This document shows positions 50,656 through 59,667 of a DNA stretch of 64,000 nucleotides, in pieces. This DNA comes from JAVBLP01 sp031553505. GTDB taxonomy: Bacteria > Elusimicrobiota > Endomicrobiia > Endomicrobiales > Endomicrobiaceae. Numbering within the stretch: the first letter of the stretch is position 1; each line of letters opens with the position of its first letter. The notes below the pieces were generated by a model. It saw only the letters and a program-made list of their open reading frames with translations. It was not told the DNA's origin and did not search any database. Location of the stretch: NCBI GenBank assembly GCA_031553505.1, contig JAVBLP010000022.1:1-64000 (forward strand), given 5' to 3'. The position numbers were made by a program, and so were the translations under genes.

Positions 50656-51777
50656 ATGGAAATCACAAAAATAATCAGACAGAGTTGCGCGGGTTTTAAG
50701 CCTTACGTGGCCGGCAAGCCCGTTGAAACGATCAAAAGAGAGCTCGGTTTAAAAGAAGTGGTTAAGCTCGCTTCAAACGAAAACCCTTTGGGCCCTTCAA
50801 AAATGGCGGTTAAAGCGATAAAAGAAAATCTTAAAAATATATATTTTTATCCCGATTCAAACGCTTATGAGCTAAAACAGGCTTTGGCGGAGCGATACCG
50901 GCTCCCAACCGGAAAAATATTTACGGGAGCGGGCGGAGATGAAATAATTGAGCTTCTGGCGAAACTGTTTTTTAACCCGGAAGACGAAATAGTGATGTCA
51001 AGACACTCATTTATCAGGTACGGAATGGCGGCGCAGCTTATGGGTTCAAAAGCTGTTGTCGTGCCGATGAAAGGCGGCCTTAAACACAATTTGGAAGCTA
51101 TGGGCATGGCTTGCACGAAAGAGACGAAAGCGGTTTTTATAACAAGCCCCAACAACCCTACGGGCACATATAACACGAAAGCGGAGCTTGAAGAGTTTTT
51201 AAGAAAGCTCCCTGAAAACAAGTTTGGCGTTAAGCCTCTTGTGATACTTGACGAGGCGTATTTTGAGTATGCCCAGTATGAACAGGATTACCCTGACGGC
51301 TTGGATTACCTGGAAAAAAATCCGAACCTCATAATTTTCAGGACTTTTTCGAAAATTTACGGGCTTGCGGGTTTGCGCGTAGGTTACGGTTTTGCGGATG
51401 AGTGCGTTGTGGATTATATCGAAAGGACAAGGCCTCCTTTTAACGTAAATCTTTTGGCGCAGGTTGCGGCAACGGCAAGCATTAAGGATGAAAAGCAGGT
51501 TAAAAAAGGCCAAAAGCTGATGAAGAAGGAAAAAAAGTACTTGTATAAAGAACTTAAAAAGCTTGATATAGATTATATACCTTCAGCGGCAAATTTTATA
51601 CTTATAGACACGCACCCTTCAACCGGCAAAGATATGTTTAACGCTTTGCTTAAAGAAGGCGTTATAACAAGATCTATGGATGAGTACGACCTTGCAAGCT
51701 GGCTCAGGGTTACGATAGGTTTGCACAAAGAAAACAAGATGTTTATTAAAAAACTAAAAAAGGTTTTAGGAAAGTAA
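50656..51777 (+). CDS. hisC: Histidinol-phosphate/aromatic aminotransferase (HisC family)
   Basis: The 373-residue PLP enzyme (fold type I) has LASNENPLGPS, the SPNNPTGTYN segment, LDEAYFEY, and the PLP-lysine in FSKIYGLAGLRVGYG. HisC-type enzymes act on histidinol phosphate and often also on aromatic 2-oxo acids. Here it lies between pheA and aroF, so transamination of phenylpyruvate or hydroxyphenylpyruvate is the likelier main role. No other histidine genes are in the window. An AAGAGGT site precedes the ATG. Confidence 0.93.
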   Translation: MEITKIIRQSCAGFKPYVAGKPVETIKRELGLKEVVKLASNENPLGPSKMAVKAIKENLKNIYFYPDSNAYELKQALAERYRLPTGKIFTGAGGDEIIELLAKLFFNPEDEIVMSRHSFIRYGMAAQLMGSKAVVVPMKGGLKHNLEAMGMACTKETKAVFITSPNNPTGTYNTKAELEEFLRKLPENKFGVKPLVILDEAYFEYAQYEQDYPDGLDYLEKNPNLIIFRTFSKIYGLAGLRVGYGFADECVVDYIERTRPPFNVNLLAQVAATASIKDEKQVKKGQKLMKKEKKYLYKELKKLDIDYIPSAANFILIDTHPSTGKDMFNALLKEGVITRSMDEYDLASWLRVTIGLHKENKMFIKKLKKVLGK

Positions 51778-51798
51778 CACTTAAAAGGAAAAGTTAAA

Positions 51799-52818
51799 AT
51801 GATAATAACACTTAAAAAAGGCGCGAAGAAAAAAGAAATAGAATCAATTATAGATAAGGTTAAACACCTTGGCTACAAACCGCATGTTTCAAAAGGTAAG
51901 GATATTACAATCATAGGCATGATAGGCGAATATGCCGAAAAGTATAAAGATTCTTTTGAAGCGATGGAAGCAGTTGAGCATATCAGCGAAATACAAAAGC
52001 CGTACAAACTCGCTTCAAGGGAGTTCCAGAAAAGCAACACGGTTATAAAAGTCAGCCGCAATGTGGAAATCGGCGGTAAAAAAATACACGTTATGGCAGG
52101 CCCCTGCGCCATTGAAACTAAAGATTTGATGTTTAAAACGGCAAAAATAGTAAAAGACGCCGGAGCTACGATACTGCGCGGCGGCGCGTTTAAGCCGAGA
52201 AGTTCCCCGTACACTTTTCAGGGTTTGGGGGAAAAAGGCTTAAAATACATGGAAGCCGCGGGCGAAAAGTACCATATGCCTACTGTCAGCGAGGCCATGA
52301 CCGTTGAACAGGTCGCGCTTCTTTCAAAATATTGCGACATAATACAGATAGGCGCCAGAAACATACAAAATTATGATCTTTTAAAAGCGGCCGGCAAACA
52401 GAAAAAGCCCGTGCTTATTAAAAGAGGCCTGGCTACGACAATAAAAGAGCTTTTGCTTTCAGCCGAATATATACTTTCACAGGGCAATTATAATGTAATG
52501 CTTTGCGAAAGGGGAATCAGGACTTTTGAAGATTCAACAAGAAATACGTTAGATTTAAACGCCGTTCCCGTTTTAAAAAAGCTTACGCATCTTCCGGTTG
52601 TGCTCGACCCTTCGCACGGCATAGGCATAAGGGAACATATCGGCACTATGGCAAAGGCGTGCATAGCAGCCGGCGCGGACGCGCTTATACTGGAAGTGCA
52701 CCCGAATCCCGAAGAAGCGCTTTCTGACGGCCCGCAGAGTTTGCTGCCGGACCAGTTTGCCGCTCTTATGAGGGAGATGGATCTGGTAGCTAAGGCTGTT
52801 GGAAGAGAACTTCTTTAA
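51799..52818 (+). CDS. aroF: 3-deoxy-7-phosphoheptulonate synthase, type I-beta with N-terminal ferredoxin-like domain
   Basis: This enzyme condenses PEP and erythrose 4-phosphate, the first shikimate step. The 339-residue product has an N-terminal ferredoxin-like regulatory domain (about 1-70), as in the Thermotoga enzyme. The barrel has VMAGPCAIETKD, ILRGGAFKPRSSPYTFQG, VLIKRGLATTIKE, LCERGIRTFEDSTRNTLDL and LPVVLDPSHGIG, with the metal and PEP ligands of the family. The N-terminal domain usually mediates inhibition by tyrosine or phenylalanine. AAAAGGA lies upstream of the ATG. Confidence 0.97.
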   Translation: MIITLKKGAKKKEIESIIDKVKHLGYKPHVSKGKDITIIGMIGEYAEKYKDSFEAMEAVEHISEIQKPYKLASREFQKSNTVIKVSRNVEIGGKKIHVMAGPCAIETKDLMFKTAKIVKDAGATILRGGAFKPRSSPYTFQGLGEKGLKYMEAAGEKYHMPTVSEAMTVEQVALLSKYCDIIQIGARNIQNYDLLKAAGKQKKPVLIKRGLATTIKELLLSAEYILSQGNYNVMLCERGIRTFEDSTRNTLDLNAVPVLKKLTHLPVVLDPSHGIGIREHIGTMAKACIAAGADALILEVHPNPEEALSDGPQSLLPDQFAALMREMDLVAKAVGRELL

Positions 52819-52975
52819 AATATATCGGCACCAAATTTTTGGCGGCGGCTTTAAAAACAAAAGTTTATGTACCGTTCGCTCCGCTTTACTTCCAGTTCAT
52901 TAAGATTGTGTTTTGGGTTTGCGCTCTTTGTTTCAGCTCAAATATTGGAATTCAAATACGGCAAAGGTAAATAAT

Positions 52976-53821
52976 ATGGTGCAAATGAAAATCGGCATTA
53001 TAGGTTTAGGGCATATTGGCGCTTCGCTTGCAAAAGTGCTTAAAACCGCTGGCAAAAACAAATACTATATAATAGGTATAGATATTGGGCAGGCAACTTT
53101 GAAAATTGCCTCAAAAATGAGTGCGTTTGATGAGGTTTCAATCGATTTAAGCGCGCTTTCAAAATGCGATATTATAGTTATCTGCACGCCTGTTGATACA
53201 ATAGCGGCTATTTATAAGGAATTGTCCGCGATTGCCGGAAAAAAGACAATAATCACGGACGCCGGCAGCGTAAAAGGCGGAATCGTAAAAACTATAACTG
53301 AATTTTCAAAAAGCGGCAAAAAGCTTCCCTTTATCCCTGCACACCCTATGGCAGGGAAAGAAAAGAACGGCATACTTTCAGCTGACGCGAACCTTTTTAA
53401 AGGCGCGAATGTTATGGTGGCTTATGCTTCCGCAAAACCGGATTCCGCCGCAAAAAAGGTTATAGCACTGTGGAAAGACGCCGGAGCAAAAAGCATTCAT
53501 ATTTCAGCTGAAAAGCACGATAAAATAGTTGCCATTACCAGCCATCTTCCGCACCTTATGGCTTTTGCGTTAAATAAAGTTTACAAAGACGCCTTAAAGA
53601 AAAATCCGGAAACCGCTTTGCTTGCGGCAGGTTCATTTAAAAGCGCTACAAGGGTTGCAAACTCAAGCGCGGATATGTGGGCGCCGATTTTAAATATGAA
53701 TGCCGCAAACATAAAAAGGGAGTTAAACTCCTTTATAAAAGAGTTAAAAACGCTTGAAAAGACTCTTGGCAATAAAGAAGCTGTCAAAAAGGCTGTTTTG
53801 AAAACACAAAACGACAAGTAA
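52976..53821 (+). CDS. tyrA: Prephenate dehydrogenase
   Basis: TyrA oxidatively decarboxylates prephenate to 4-hydroxyphenylpyruvate using NAD(P). The 281-residue product begins with the Rossmann motif IGIIGLGHIGASLAKVLK, has DAGSVKGGIV, the catalytic His in PAHPMAGKEKNGI and AITSHLPHLMAFAL. There is no ACT domain. The start is placed at 52976 behind an AAAGG site; the frame's earlier ATG (52913) adds 21 residues with no match. The 157-bp gap from aroF holds no recognised feature. Confidence 0.95.
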   Translation: MVQMKIGIIGLGHIGASLAKVLKTAGKNKYYIIGIDIGQATLKIASKMSAFDEVSIDLSALSKCDIIVICTPVDTIAAIYKELSAIAGKKTIITDAGSVKGGIVKTITEFSKSGKKLPFIPAHPMAGKEKNGILSADANLFKGANVMVAYASAKPDSAAKKVIALWKDAGAKSIHISAEKHDKIVAITSHLPHLMAFALNKVYKDALKKNPETALLAAGSFKSATRVANSSADMWAPILNMNAANIKRELNSFIKELKTLEKTLGNKEAVKKAVLKTQNDK

Positions 53822-53835
53822 TTGCAATTAAAACT

Positions 53836-55119
53836 ATGGAAATGAAATTACAAAAAACCAACAAAATTGAAGGCATTATTGAAGTTCCTGCCGATAAGTC
53901 CATAACTCACCGTGCGGTTATGCTTTCATCAATAGCAACTGGCAAATCCGTAATAACAAACTATCTTCCTTCGGATGATTGTTTGCGTACCATTGAAGCT
54001 TTCAGGCAGATGGGTGCGGATATAAAAACCGGTAAAGACGTTTTACATATTGAAGGCGCGGGTATGCGCCTTCAAAAACCGCAAAACGATATATATTGCG
54101 GCAACTCCGGCACAACCACAAGGATTATGATGGGTATTCTTGCCGGCCAGGATTTTGAAAGCCGCCTTACCGGGGACCCAAGCCTTTCCAAAAGGCCTAT
54201 GAAAAGGGTTTCAGAGCCGCTTTCTTTGATGGGCGCGGAAATAATATCTGCTGACGGGATGCTTCCTTTAACCGTAAAAGGCAAAAACCCTTTGAAAGCA
54301 ATACAATATGATTGTGATAAATCCACGGCGCAGGTAAAATCGGCTGTTTTGTTTGCCGGTTTGTACGCGGACGGCGCTACAACTTACAGCGAGCCGTCAA
54401 AATCCAGAGACCACAGCGAAAGGATGCTAAAAGCGTTTGGAGCGGATATTGAAATTGACGGGAATTCCGTAACAATCAATCCTGCCGTCAAACTTAATGC
54501 GCAAAACATTACGGTACCTGGCGATATTTCTTCAGCCGCGTTTTTTGTAGCCGCGGCGCTTATTGTGCCGGGCTCAAAACTTACCGTAAAAAACGTAAAT
54601 ATAAACCCCACAAGAGACGGCTTAATTGAAGTGCTTTTGAAGATGGGCGCGGATATTACACTTACAAACGAAAGGGAAGTTTCAGGCGAACCCGTTTGCG
54701 ATATAAATGTTAAATATTCAAAACTTAAAGCCGTAAACATTGACGGCTCTATAATACCCGGAATGGTTGACGAAATACCAGTTTTCGCGCTTATCGCTTC
54801 GCAGGCGCAAGGCATAACAAAGATTACCGGCGCCGCGGAACTTCGCGTTAAAGAAAGCGACAGGATAAAAGCGGTCGCGGGGCAGTTTTTAAAACTCGGC
54901 ATTGAAATTGAAGAGCTGGAAGACGGTTTGATAATAAACGGAAATCCCGGACAGCCGTTCAACGGAGTGCAGGTAGAAACGTATAGCGATCACAGAATCG
55001 CAATGACGCTTGCCGTTGCCGCGCTGCTTTCAAGCGGAGAGATGAAAATAAAAGACGCGGATTGCGTCAATATCTCATTTCCCGGTTTTTACGAGGTTTT
55101 AAAAAGCGTATGCAAATAA
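53836..55119 (+). CDS. aroA: 3-phosphoshikimate 1-carboxyvinyltransferase (EPSP synthase)
   Basis: AroA adds enolpyruvate to shikimate 3-phosphate. The 427-residue product has VPADKSITHRAVMLSSIATG, NSGTTTRIMMGILAGQ, LTGDPSLSKRPMKRV, KSAVLFAGLYADG and YSDHRIAMTLAVAAL. The LTGD-SLSKRPM sequence and the alanine in LAGQ follow the class II, glyphosate-tolerant-like pattern rather than the E. coli type. The last codons overlap the start of plsC by 10 bases. Confidence 0.97.
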   Translation: MEMKLQKTNKIEGIIEVPADKSITHRAVMLSSIATGKSVITNYLPSDDCLRTIEAFRQMGADIKTGKDVLHIEGAGMRLQKPQNDIYCGNSGTTTRIMMGILAGQDFESRLTGDPSLSKRPMKRVSEPLSLMGAEIISADGMLPLTVKGKNPLKAIQYDCDKSTAQVKSAVLFAGLYADGATTYSEPSKSRDHSERMLKAFGADIEIDGNSVTINPAVKLNAQNITVPGDISSAAFFVAAALIVPGSKLTVKNVNINPTRDGLIEVLLKMGADITLTNEREVSGEPVCDINVKYSKLKAVNIDGSIIPGMVDEIPVFALIASQAQGITKITGAAELRVKESDRIKAVAGQFLKLGIEIEELEDGLIINGNPGQPFNGVQVETYSDHRIAMTLAVAALLSSGEMKIKDADCVNISFPGFYEVLKSVCK

Positions 55120-55733
55120 ATGACCAAAAACCTAAAAAAGAAAAATCTAATATATTGTTTTTGATGGGCAGGCAGATGTTCAGGATAATGTTTGCCGTCC
55201 TTTACAGATGGCATATTGAGGGCACGGAAAACATACCAAAAACCGGCGGCGCAGTAATTGCCCCTAACCACACAAGTTTTTTTGACCCGCCTTTAACAGG
55301 CGCAGCAATGAAAAGGCCTTTGTATTTTATGGCAAAAAAAGAGCTTTTTGACATTCCCGTACTTGGTTTTTTAATTAAACGGACACACGCATTTCCAGTC
55401 AAAAGGGGAGTACAGGATATGGCGGCTATGCGAAACGCGTTTAAGCTGCTGGAAGGCGGACATCTTCTTTTAATGTTTCCTGAGGGCACGCGTTCCAAAG
55501 ACGGAAATCCAGGCAAAGCCCGCGCGGGAGCGGGAATGGTAGCGTGTAACGCGCAGGTTCCTTTAGTGCCTGTAAAGATTGAAAATACAAATAAAATGTC
55601 AAAATTTAAAAAGATAAAAATAAAATACGGAAAACCGGTATATCCGCCGACAGAATATACAAAGGAAAGCTATACGGAGCTTTCGCAAAAAGTTTTGGAC
55701 GCAATCGCGGAAATGGAATTTAACGGCAGGTAA
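55110..55733 (+). CDS. plsC: 1-acyl-sn-glycerol-3-phosphate acyltransferase
   Basis: PlsC acylates lysophosphatidic acid at position 2 to make phosphatidic acid. The 207-residue product has the catalytic NHTSFFDP box (HX4D) at about residue 52, the second block LIKRTHAFPVKRG, and the FPEGTRSKDG substrate-binding box. The ATG at 55110 lies 10 bases before the aroA stop; the frame's earlier start at 55062 is deep in aroA. Genes of this kind often follow aroA-cmk; here cmk is missing and plsC is joined directly to aroA. Confidence 0.94.
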   Translation: MQINDQKPKKEKSNILFLMGRQMFRIMFAVLYRWHIEGTENIPKTGGAVIAPNHTSFFDPPLTGAAMKRPLYFMAKKELFDIPVLGFLIKRTHAFPVKRGVQDMAAMRNAFKLLEGGHLLLMFPEGTRSKDGNPGKARAGAGMVACNAQVPLVPVKIENTNKMSKFKKIKIKYGKPVYPPTEYTKESYTELSQKVLDAIAEMEFNGR

Positions 55734-55757
55734 TAATTAATAGTTTTTTGCTGTTAT

Positions 55758-55868
55758 GCCTCCCTTTTTGCGGCTTATGAGCGAAATGAAAAACCGGCGC
55801 GGGGCTTTTTGGGTTACTTTTTGGGCTCTTGCAAAAAGTAACACGGGCTTAGGGTGTGCAACGCCCTT
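55758..55868 (-). repeat. Dispersed hairpin repeat, copy 2 (uninterrupted)
   Basis: This is the reverse-orientation partner of 3754-3975 without the 110-bp insertion. It contains GTTACTTTTTG/CAAAAAGTAAC, perfect 11-bp arms at about 55813-55842. It occupies most of the plsC-ispH gap and ends about 28 bp before the ispH start. Confidence 0.75.
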
Positions 55869-55895
55869 GATAACTATAAAAGGTACATAAATAAA

Positions 55896-56795
55896 ATGGA
55901 TGCAAAAAAGAAAACTGCAAAGCCGCCAAAGATAAAAATAGCTGAAAAATCAGGTTTTTGTTTCGGCGTTAAAAGGGCTATAGACATTGCCGAGAAAAAC
56001 GCCGGTTCTGATAAAAAAGTTTATACGTTAGGCCCAATAATCCATAATCCGCAGGAAGTAAAACGGCTTGAAAAAAAAGGCATAAAGATACTTAAAAACC
56101 CTAAAAAAGTAGAAAAAGCGACAGTTATTTTGCGCACGCACGGCATACCGCTGCAGCTCCATAATGAGCTTAAAAACAAAAAAACCGTTGATGTAATAGA
56201 CGCGACCTGCCCATTTGTTAAAAGGGCGCAGGATATAGTAAAAGAGCTTGCTTCAAAAGATGAAACTATAGTGATAGCAGGCGAAAAGGTGCATCCGGAA
56301 GTCGCGGCGCTCGTTTCTTACGGAAAAGGCAAATGCGTTGTGGTGGAAAACGCCAAAGAAGCGGATAAGCTTAAAAGCAAAGGCGATATAAATATAGTCA
56401 GCCAGACTACCCAAACGCCCGAAAATTTTGGCAGTATTGTAAAATCTTTAAAAAAACGGTATAAAGTAAAAGTTTATAACACAATATGCAAGGCGACTTT
56501 CGACAGGCAGAAGGCAGCCGAAAAGCTTGCGAAGAACGTTGACATGATGATAGTTATCGGCGGTAAAAACTCCGGCAATACCACAAGGCTTGCCCAAATC
56601 TGCCAGAAAAAAACTAAAACGCATCACATCGAAACGGTTAATGATCTCAATGACAAGTGGTTTAAAAATAAAATGAAAATCGGTTTAACTGCGGGCGCTT
56701 CAACGCCCGGCTGGATAATCCGCGAAGTTCAAGGGAGGGCGGAAGAGATTTGCAGCAGCGCTCAAAAAGCGAAAACGATTAAGGAGAAGAAGTAA
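55896..56795 (+). CDS. ispH: 4-hydroxy-3-methylbut-2-enyl diphosphate reductase (IspH/LytB)
   Basis: IspH performs the last step of the MEP isoprenoid pathway with a [4Fe-4S] cluster. The 299-residue product has the three cluster cysteines in GFCFGVKRA, DATCPFVKRAQ and NTICKATFDRQ, the RTHGIPLQLH loop with the active-site His, and GLTAGASTPGWIIREV at the end. The ATG at 55896 is preferred over the frame's GTG at 55854, which lies in the repeat. rpsA starts one base after its stop, an arrangement also seen as ispH-rpsA pairs or fusions in other bacteria. Confidence 0.96.
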   Translation: MDAKKKTAKPPKIKIAEKSGFCFGVKRAIDIAEKNAGSDKKVYTLGPIIHNPQEVKRLEKKGIKILKNPKKVEKATVILRTHGIPLQLHNELKNKKTVDVIDATCPFVKRAQDIVKELASKDETIVIAGEKVHPEVAALVSYGKGKCVVVENAKEADKLKSKGDINIVSQTTQTPENFGSIVKSLKKRYKVKVYNTICKATFDRQKAAEKLAKNVDMMIVIGGKNSGNTTRLAQICQKKTKTHHIETVNDLNDKWFKNKMKIGLTAGASTPGWIIREVQGRAEEICSSAQKAKTIKEKK

Positions 56796-56796
56796 A

Positions 56797-58476
56797 ATGG
56801 CAAATGAAAACAATTTAAATAAACAGGTAACGAATTTCGAAGAAAACGAAGAAATGAGCATGGCAGACTTGATGAAAGAGTATGACGGCGTAGGCGACAT
56901 AAACACGGGAAAAGAGCTTGAAGTTATGATTATCGCCCAAAACGAAGACGGCTTTATGGTTGATTTAGGCATGAAATCGGAAGGCTTGATTCCGAAAAAA
57001 GAGTTTGAAGAAGACAAAATTCCGGCTGAGCTTAAGCCCGGTGCGAAAGTTAAAGTAAAAGTAGTCAGTATGCGCGGGCTTCCGATACTGTCTTACAGGG
57101 AAGTTATCGAAAAAGGGCAGTGGGACAGTATCGAAAACCTTTTTAAAGAAGGCAAACACGTGCGCGGCACTATACTTAAAGCCGTTAAAGGCGGCTTTTT
57201 GGTTGATATAGGCGTAACCGCGTTTTTGCATATTTCGCAGGTTGACACGCATTTTGTAAGCGAGCCGGAAAAATACGTTGGAAAATCATATGAATTTGCA
57301 ATCAGCGAATTTGACAGAAGGGCGAAAAAAGTAACGATATCCCGCAGAAAGATACTTGAAGACGCGAAAATACAGAAGAAAGCAGCCGCTTTGGAGACGC
57401 TGGCGGAAGGGCAGATAGTTGACGGCACAGTTTCAAAAATCATGCCTTTCGGCGCTTTTATAGATTTGGGCGGAGTTGACGGCCTTTTGCATATCGGCGA
57501 AATGGCTTGGTATAAAGTTAAAAAAGTTGAAGATTTGCTCCATCAGGGGCAGACAATAAGAGTGCAGGTCGCGAAAGTCGATAAAGCAAACGGCAAAATT
57601 TCGCTCAGCATGAAAAACCTTGCCCCGCACCCGTGGGATTCCGCGGCGGAAAGGTTTCCGGTGGGCTTAATTATGAAGGGCAATGTATCTTCCGTTATGG
57701 ATTACGGCGCTTTTGTGGAGCTTGAACCCGGAATTGAAGGGCTTTTGCACGCTTCCGAATATGCCTGGAACGACAGCGACGCCTCATTTAAGAAAAACGT
57801 AAAAAAAGGGCAGGAAATCGAAGTAAAAATTATAGGCGTAGACAAAGAAAATAAGAAAATTTCTTTGTCCGTTAAAAAGATACAGGCTAACCCGTGGGAT
57901 GAAGCGGTAAGGCATTACACTCCCGGAGCTGTTGTCAAAGGCACCGTGCAAAACCTTATGCCTTTCGGCGCTTTCGTAAAGCTTCCGGAAGGGATAGAAG
58001 GACTTGTGCATATAAGCGATTTTTCGTGGACTGAAAGGATAAAACACCCTCAGGACGTGCTTAAAAAAGGCGATGAAGTGGAAGTCGTGGTGCTTGAAGT
58101 AAACCCGCAGAACGAAAAAATATCGCTTTCGCTTAAACATACAAAAGCAGACCCTTACAAAAAATATAAAATCGGTACGCATGTAACCGGCAAAGTCGTA
58201 AGAACCGCCGATTTCGGCGCTTTTGTGGAGCTTGAACCCGGAATTGAAGCGCTTGTAAAAAATAATGAAATCTCATCAATAAAAGAAGGCCCGCTGCCTG
58301 TGCTTAAAGAAGGAGAAGAAGTTGAAGCAAAAATAATTAAAATGGATACAAAAGACAGAAAGATTGAAGCCTCCATAAAAAAGCTTGAATTTGACAGAGA
58401 AAAAGAACTTGTCAAAAAGTATGCCAATCAGGCGGACGCGCCAACGTTGGGGCAAATTTTATCAGAAGAAGAGTAG
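56797..58476 (+). CDS. rpsA: 30S ribosomal protein S1
   Basis: S1 binds mRNA and docks it on the 30S subunit. The 559-residue product has six S1 (OB-fold) domains beginning at about residues 30, 115, 200, 285, 372 and 458, each with a G-x-V-x-G ... G-x-x-V-x-L-x-x-G-x-x-G pattern (for example GTVSKIMPFGAFIDLGGVDG). The number and length match proteobacterial S1. It is followed by a strong terminator. Confidence 0.97.
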   Translation: MANENNLNKQVTNFEENEEMSMADLMKEYDGVGDINTGKELEVMIIAQNEDGFMVDLGMKSEGLIPKKEFEEDKIPAELKPGAKVKVKVVSMRGLPILSYREVIEKGQWDSIENLFKEGKHVRGTILKAVKGGFLVDIGVTAFLHISQVDTHFVSEPEKYVGKSYEFAISEFDRRAKKVTISRRKILEDAKIQKKAAALETLAEGQIVDGTVSKIMPFGAFIDLGGVDGLLHIGEMAWYKVKKVEDLLHQGQTIRVQVAKVDKANGKISLSMKNLAPHPWDSAAERFPVGLIMKGNVSSVMDYGAFVELEPGIEGLLHASEYAWNDSDASFKKNVKKGQEIEVKIIGVDKENKKISLSVKKIQANPWDEAVRHYTPGAVVKGTVQNLMPFGAFVKLPEGIEGLVHISDFSWTERIKHPQDVLKKGDEVEVVVLEVNPQNEKISLSLKHTKADPYKKYKIGTHVTGKVVRTADFGAFVELEPGIEALVKNNEISSIKEGPLPVLKEGEEVEAKIIKMDTKDRKIEASIKKLEFDREKELVKKYANQADAPTLGQILSEEE

Positions 58477-58502
58477 CTTAACAGATTTAAAATAGACTTT
58501 TT

Positions 58503-58545
58503 AAGAGCCTGTAAATACATTGTATTTTCAGGCTCTTTTTTATTT
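58503..58545 (+). terminator. Intrinsic terminator after rpsA
   Basis: AAGAGCCTG (58503-58511) pairs with CAGGCTCTT (58529-58537), extended inside by AAATAC/GTATTT, then TTTTTATTT. Confidence 0.9.
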
Positions 58546-58564
58546 ATACATAATCCCGTTTTAG

Positions 58565-58595
58565 TATAATTGTAAAATAATTGCAAAATTTGCAA
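58565..58595 (+). promoter_or_regulatory. Putative promoter and palindromic operator of the pilin genes
   Basis: TATAAT at 58565-58570 is followed 10 bp later by the perfect palindrome TTGCAAAATTTGCAA (58581-58595), which would overlap the first transcribed bases. The first pilin ATG is at 58661. No good -35 is visible, so an activator or alternative sigma factor may be needed. Confidence 0.4.
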
Positions 58596-58660
58596 TAGTA
58601 GGGTATATTTTGGATGCTCTCTTGTATTTGCTTCGATATTTGGCTCAAAAGGATTGCAAG

Positions 58661-59083
58661 ATGAATAACCGCGGCGCCACAATTACTGAAGTTGTCGTTG
58701 TGCTGGTAATAATAATGATTTTATTTAGCGTTTTTTACGCAGTTATCGCAAGCAAAGACAACCAGATAGACAAAACTTACAGGAATGAGGCCAGAATATC
58801 CGCAAAAGACATTATCAACAAAGAAAGAATGTACTATGCCAGACACGGCAGTTACATACAGGTTGGCACAAGCGCAGGTTCAAATGAGGACCTTGATGTC
58901 GAACTTGGCATAAACACCCGCTTTAAACACTTCAAAGTATCAGTTAGTACGAAAACCCCTTACAGCGCGTTAAATCCTAAAATCACGGTTACGATTACAA
59001 GCACGGAAGAAACAATAACAGGCACTTATGACAGGGACGGCAACACTGAAGACAGCGATAAAATCAGTTTTGTCTATTCTTGA
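58661..59083 (+). CDS. Prepilin-like protein (type IV pilin / pseudopilin), gene 1 of 4
   Basis: The 140-residue product begins NNRGATITEVVVVLVIIMILF, a short basic leader ending in Gly before a hydrophobic helix with Glu at mature position +5. This is a prepilin peptidase site in which Ala replaces the common Phe at +1. A soluble domain of about 105 residues follows. An AAAGGA site is 8 bases before the ATG at 58661; the frame continues upstream to 58610 without support. FimT/GspH-like minor pilin is the best guess. Confidence 0.8.
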   Translation: MNNRGATITEVVVVLVIIMILFSVFYAVIASKDNQIDKTYRNEARISAKDIINKERMYYARHGSYIQVGTSAGSNEDLDVELGINTRFKHFKVSVSTKTPYSALNPKITVTITSTEETITGTYDRDGNTEDSDKISFVYS

Positions 59084-59095
59084 CAGGGGTCAAAA

Positions 59096-59656
59096 ATGAA
59101 GATGAATAATAAAGGGTTTACTCTTGCCGAAGTTTTGATAAGCCTGATACTCGTTGAGGTTTTCTTCGTTTTCGGGCTTTACTATTTTGTCGGCGCTTAT
59201 AAACTCAGTTACCAATATGCCGATGTTGTTTACAATGTCGACACCGCAGTCAATATCCTTGAAAAACAAAAACGCAATATTATGGCAAGAAGGCCGGACG
59301 GCACATTATACGCGCCTAATCTCAGGGCGGCGTACAGTACAAATCCGGGCAGCCCGGATTTGGGAAATACGGCATTTGTATCTCCCAGGCCGTCTTATAT
59401 TGAAGGCTGGAGGGATACTGCGACAATGACCGGAGCCGTAAACGCCTCCGACCCGAATTACATAAGGAAAAAACCCGCTCTTTTGGAAGTAAATTACGTC
59501 GCGGTGTTTCCCGTGATTAAAGCTCCGCGGAGATGGAGCAGTAGTTTTGCCGCAAGGGTTGCCAGAGCAATGAATCTTCCGCCAGTTTCAGGCAGACCTA
59601 AATATGTAATAGCTTTAAGAACGCATTACGCAAGCGGCATGTTTGAAAATATATAA
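59096..59656 (+). CDS. Prepilin-like protein, gene 2 of 4 (PilV/GspI-like)
   Basis: The 186-residue product has the classical prepilin site NNKG-FTLAEVLISLILVEVFF, with Glu at +5. The soluble domain has no recognisable fold signature. A GGGG site precedes the ATG at 59096; a second ATG at 59102 is also possible. By position after a FimT/GspH-like gene it resembles PilV or GspI. Confidence 0.82.
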   Translation: MKMNNKGFTLAEVLISLILVEVFFVFGLYYFVGAYKLSYQYADVVYNVDTAVNILEKQKRNIMARRPDGTLYAPNLRAAYSTNPGSPDLGNTAFVSPRPSYIEGWRDTATMTGAVNASDPNYIRKKPALLEVNYVAVFPVIKAPRRWSSSFAARVARAMNLPPVSGRPKYVIALRTHYASGMFENI

Positions 59657-59667
59657 CGGAAAATATT

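Noticed and set aside
52913..52975. tyrA starting at the first in-frame ATG (52913)
   Set aside because: The added 21 residues match no family N-terminus, and an AAAGG site sits before 52976.
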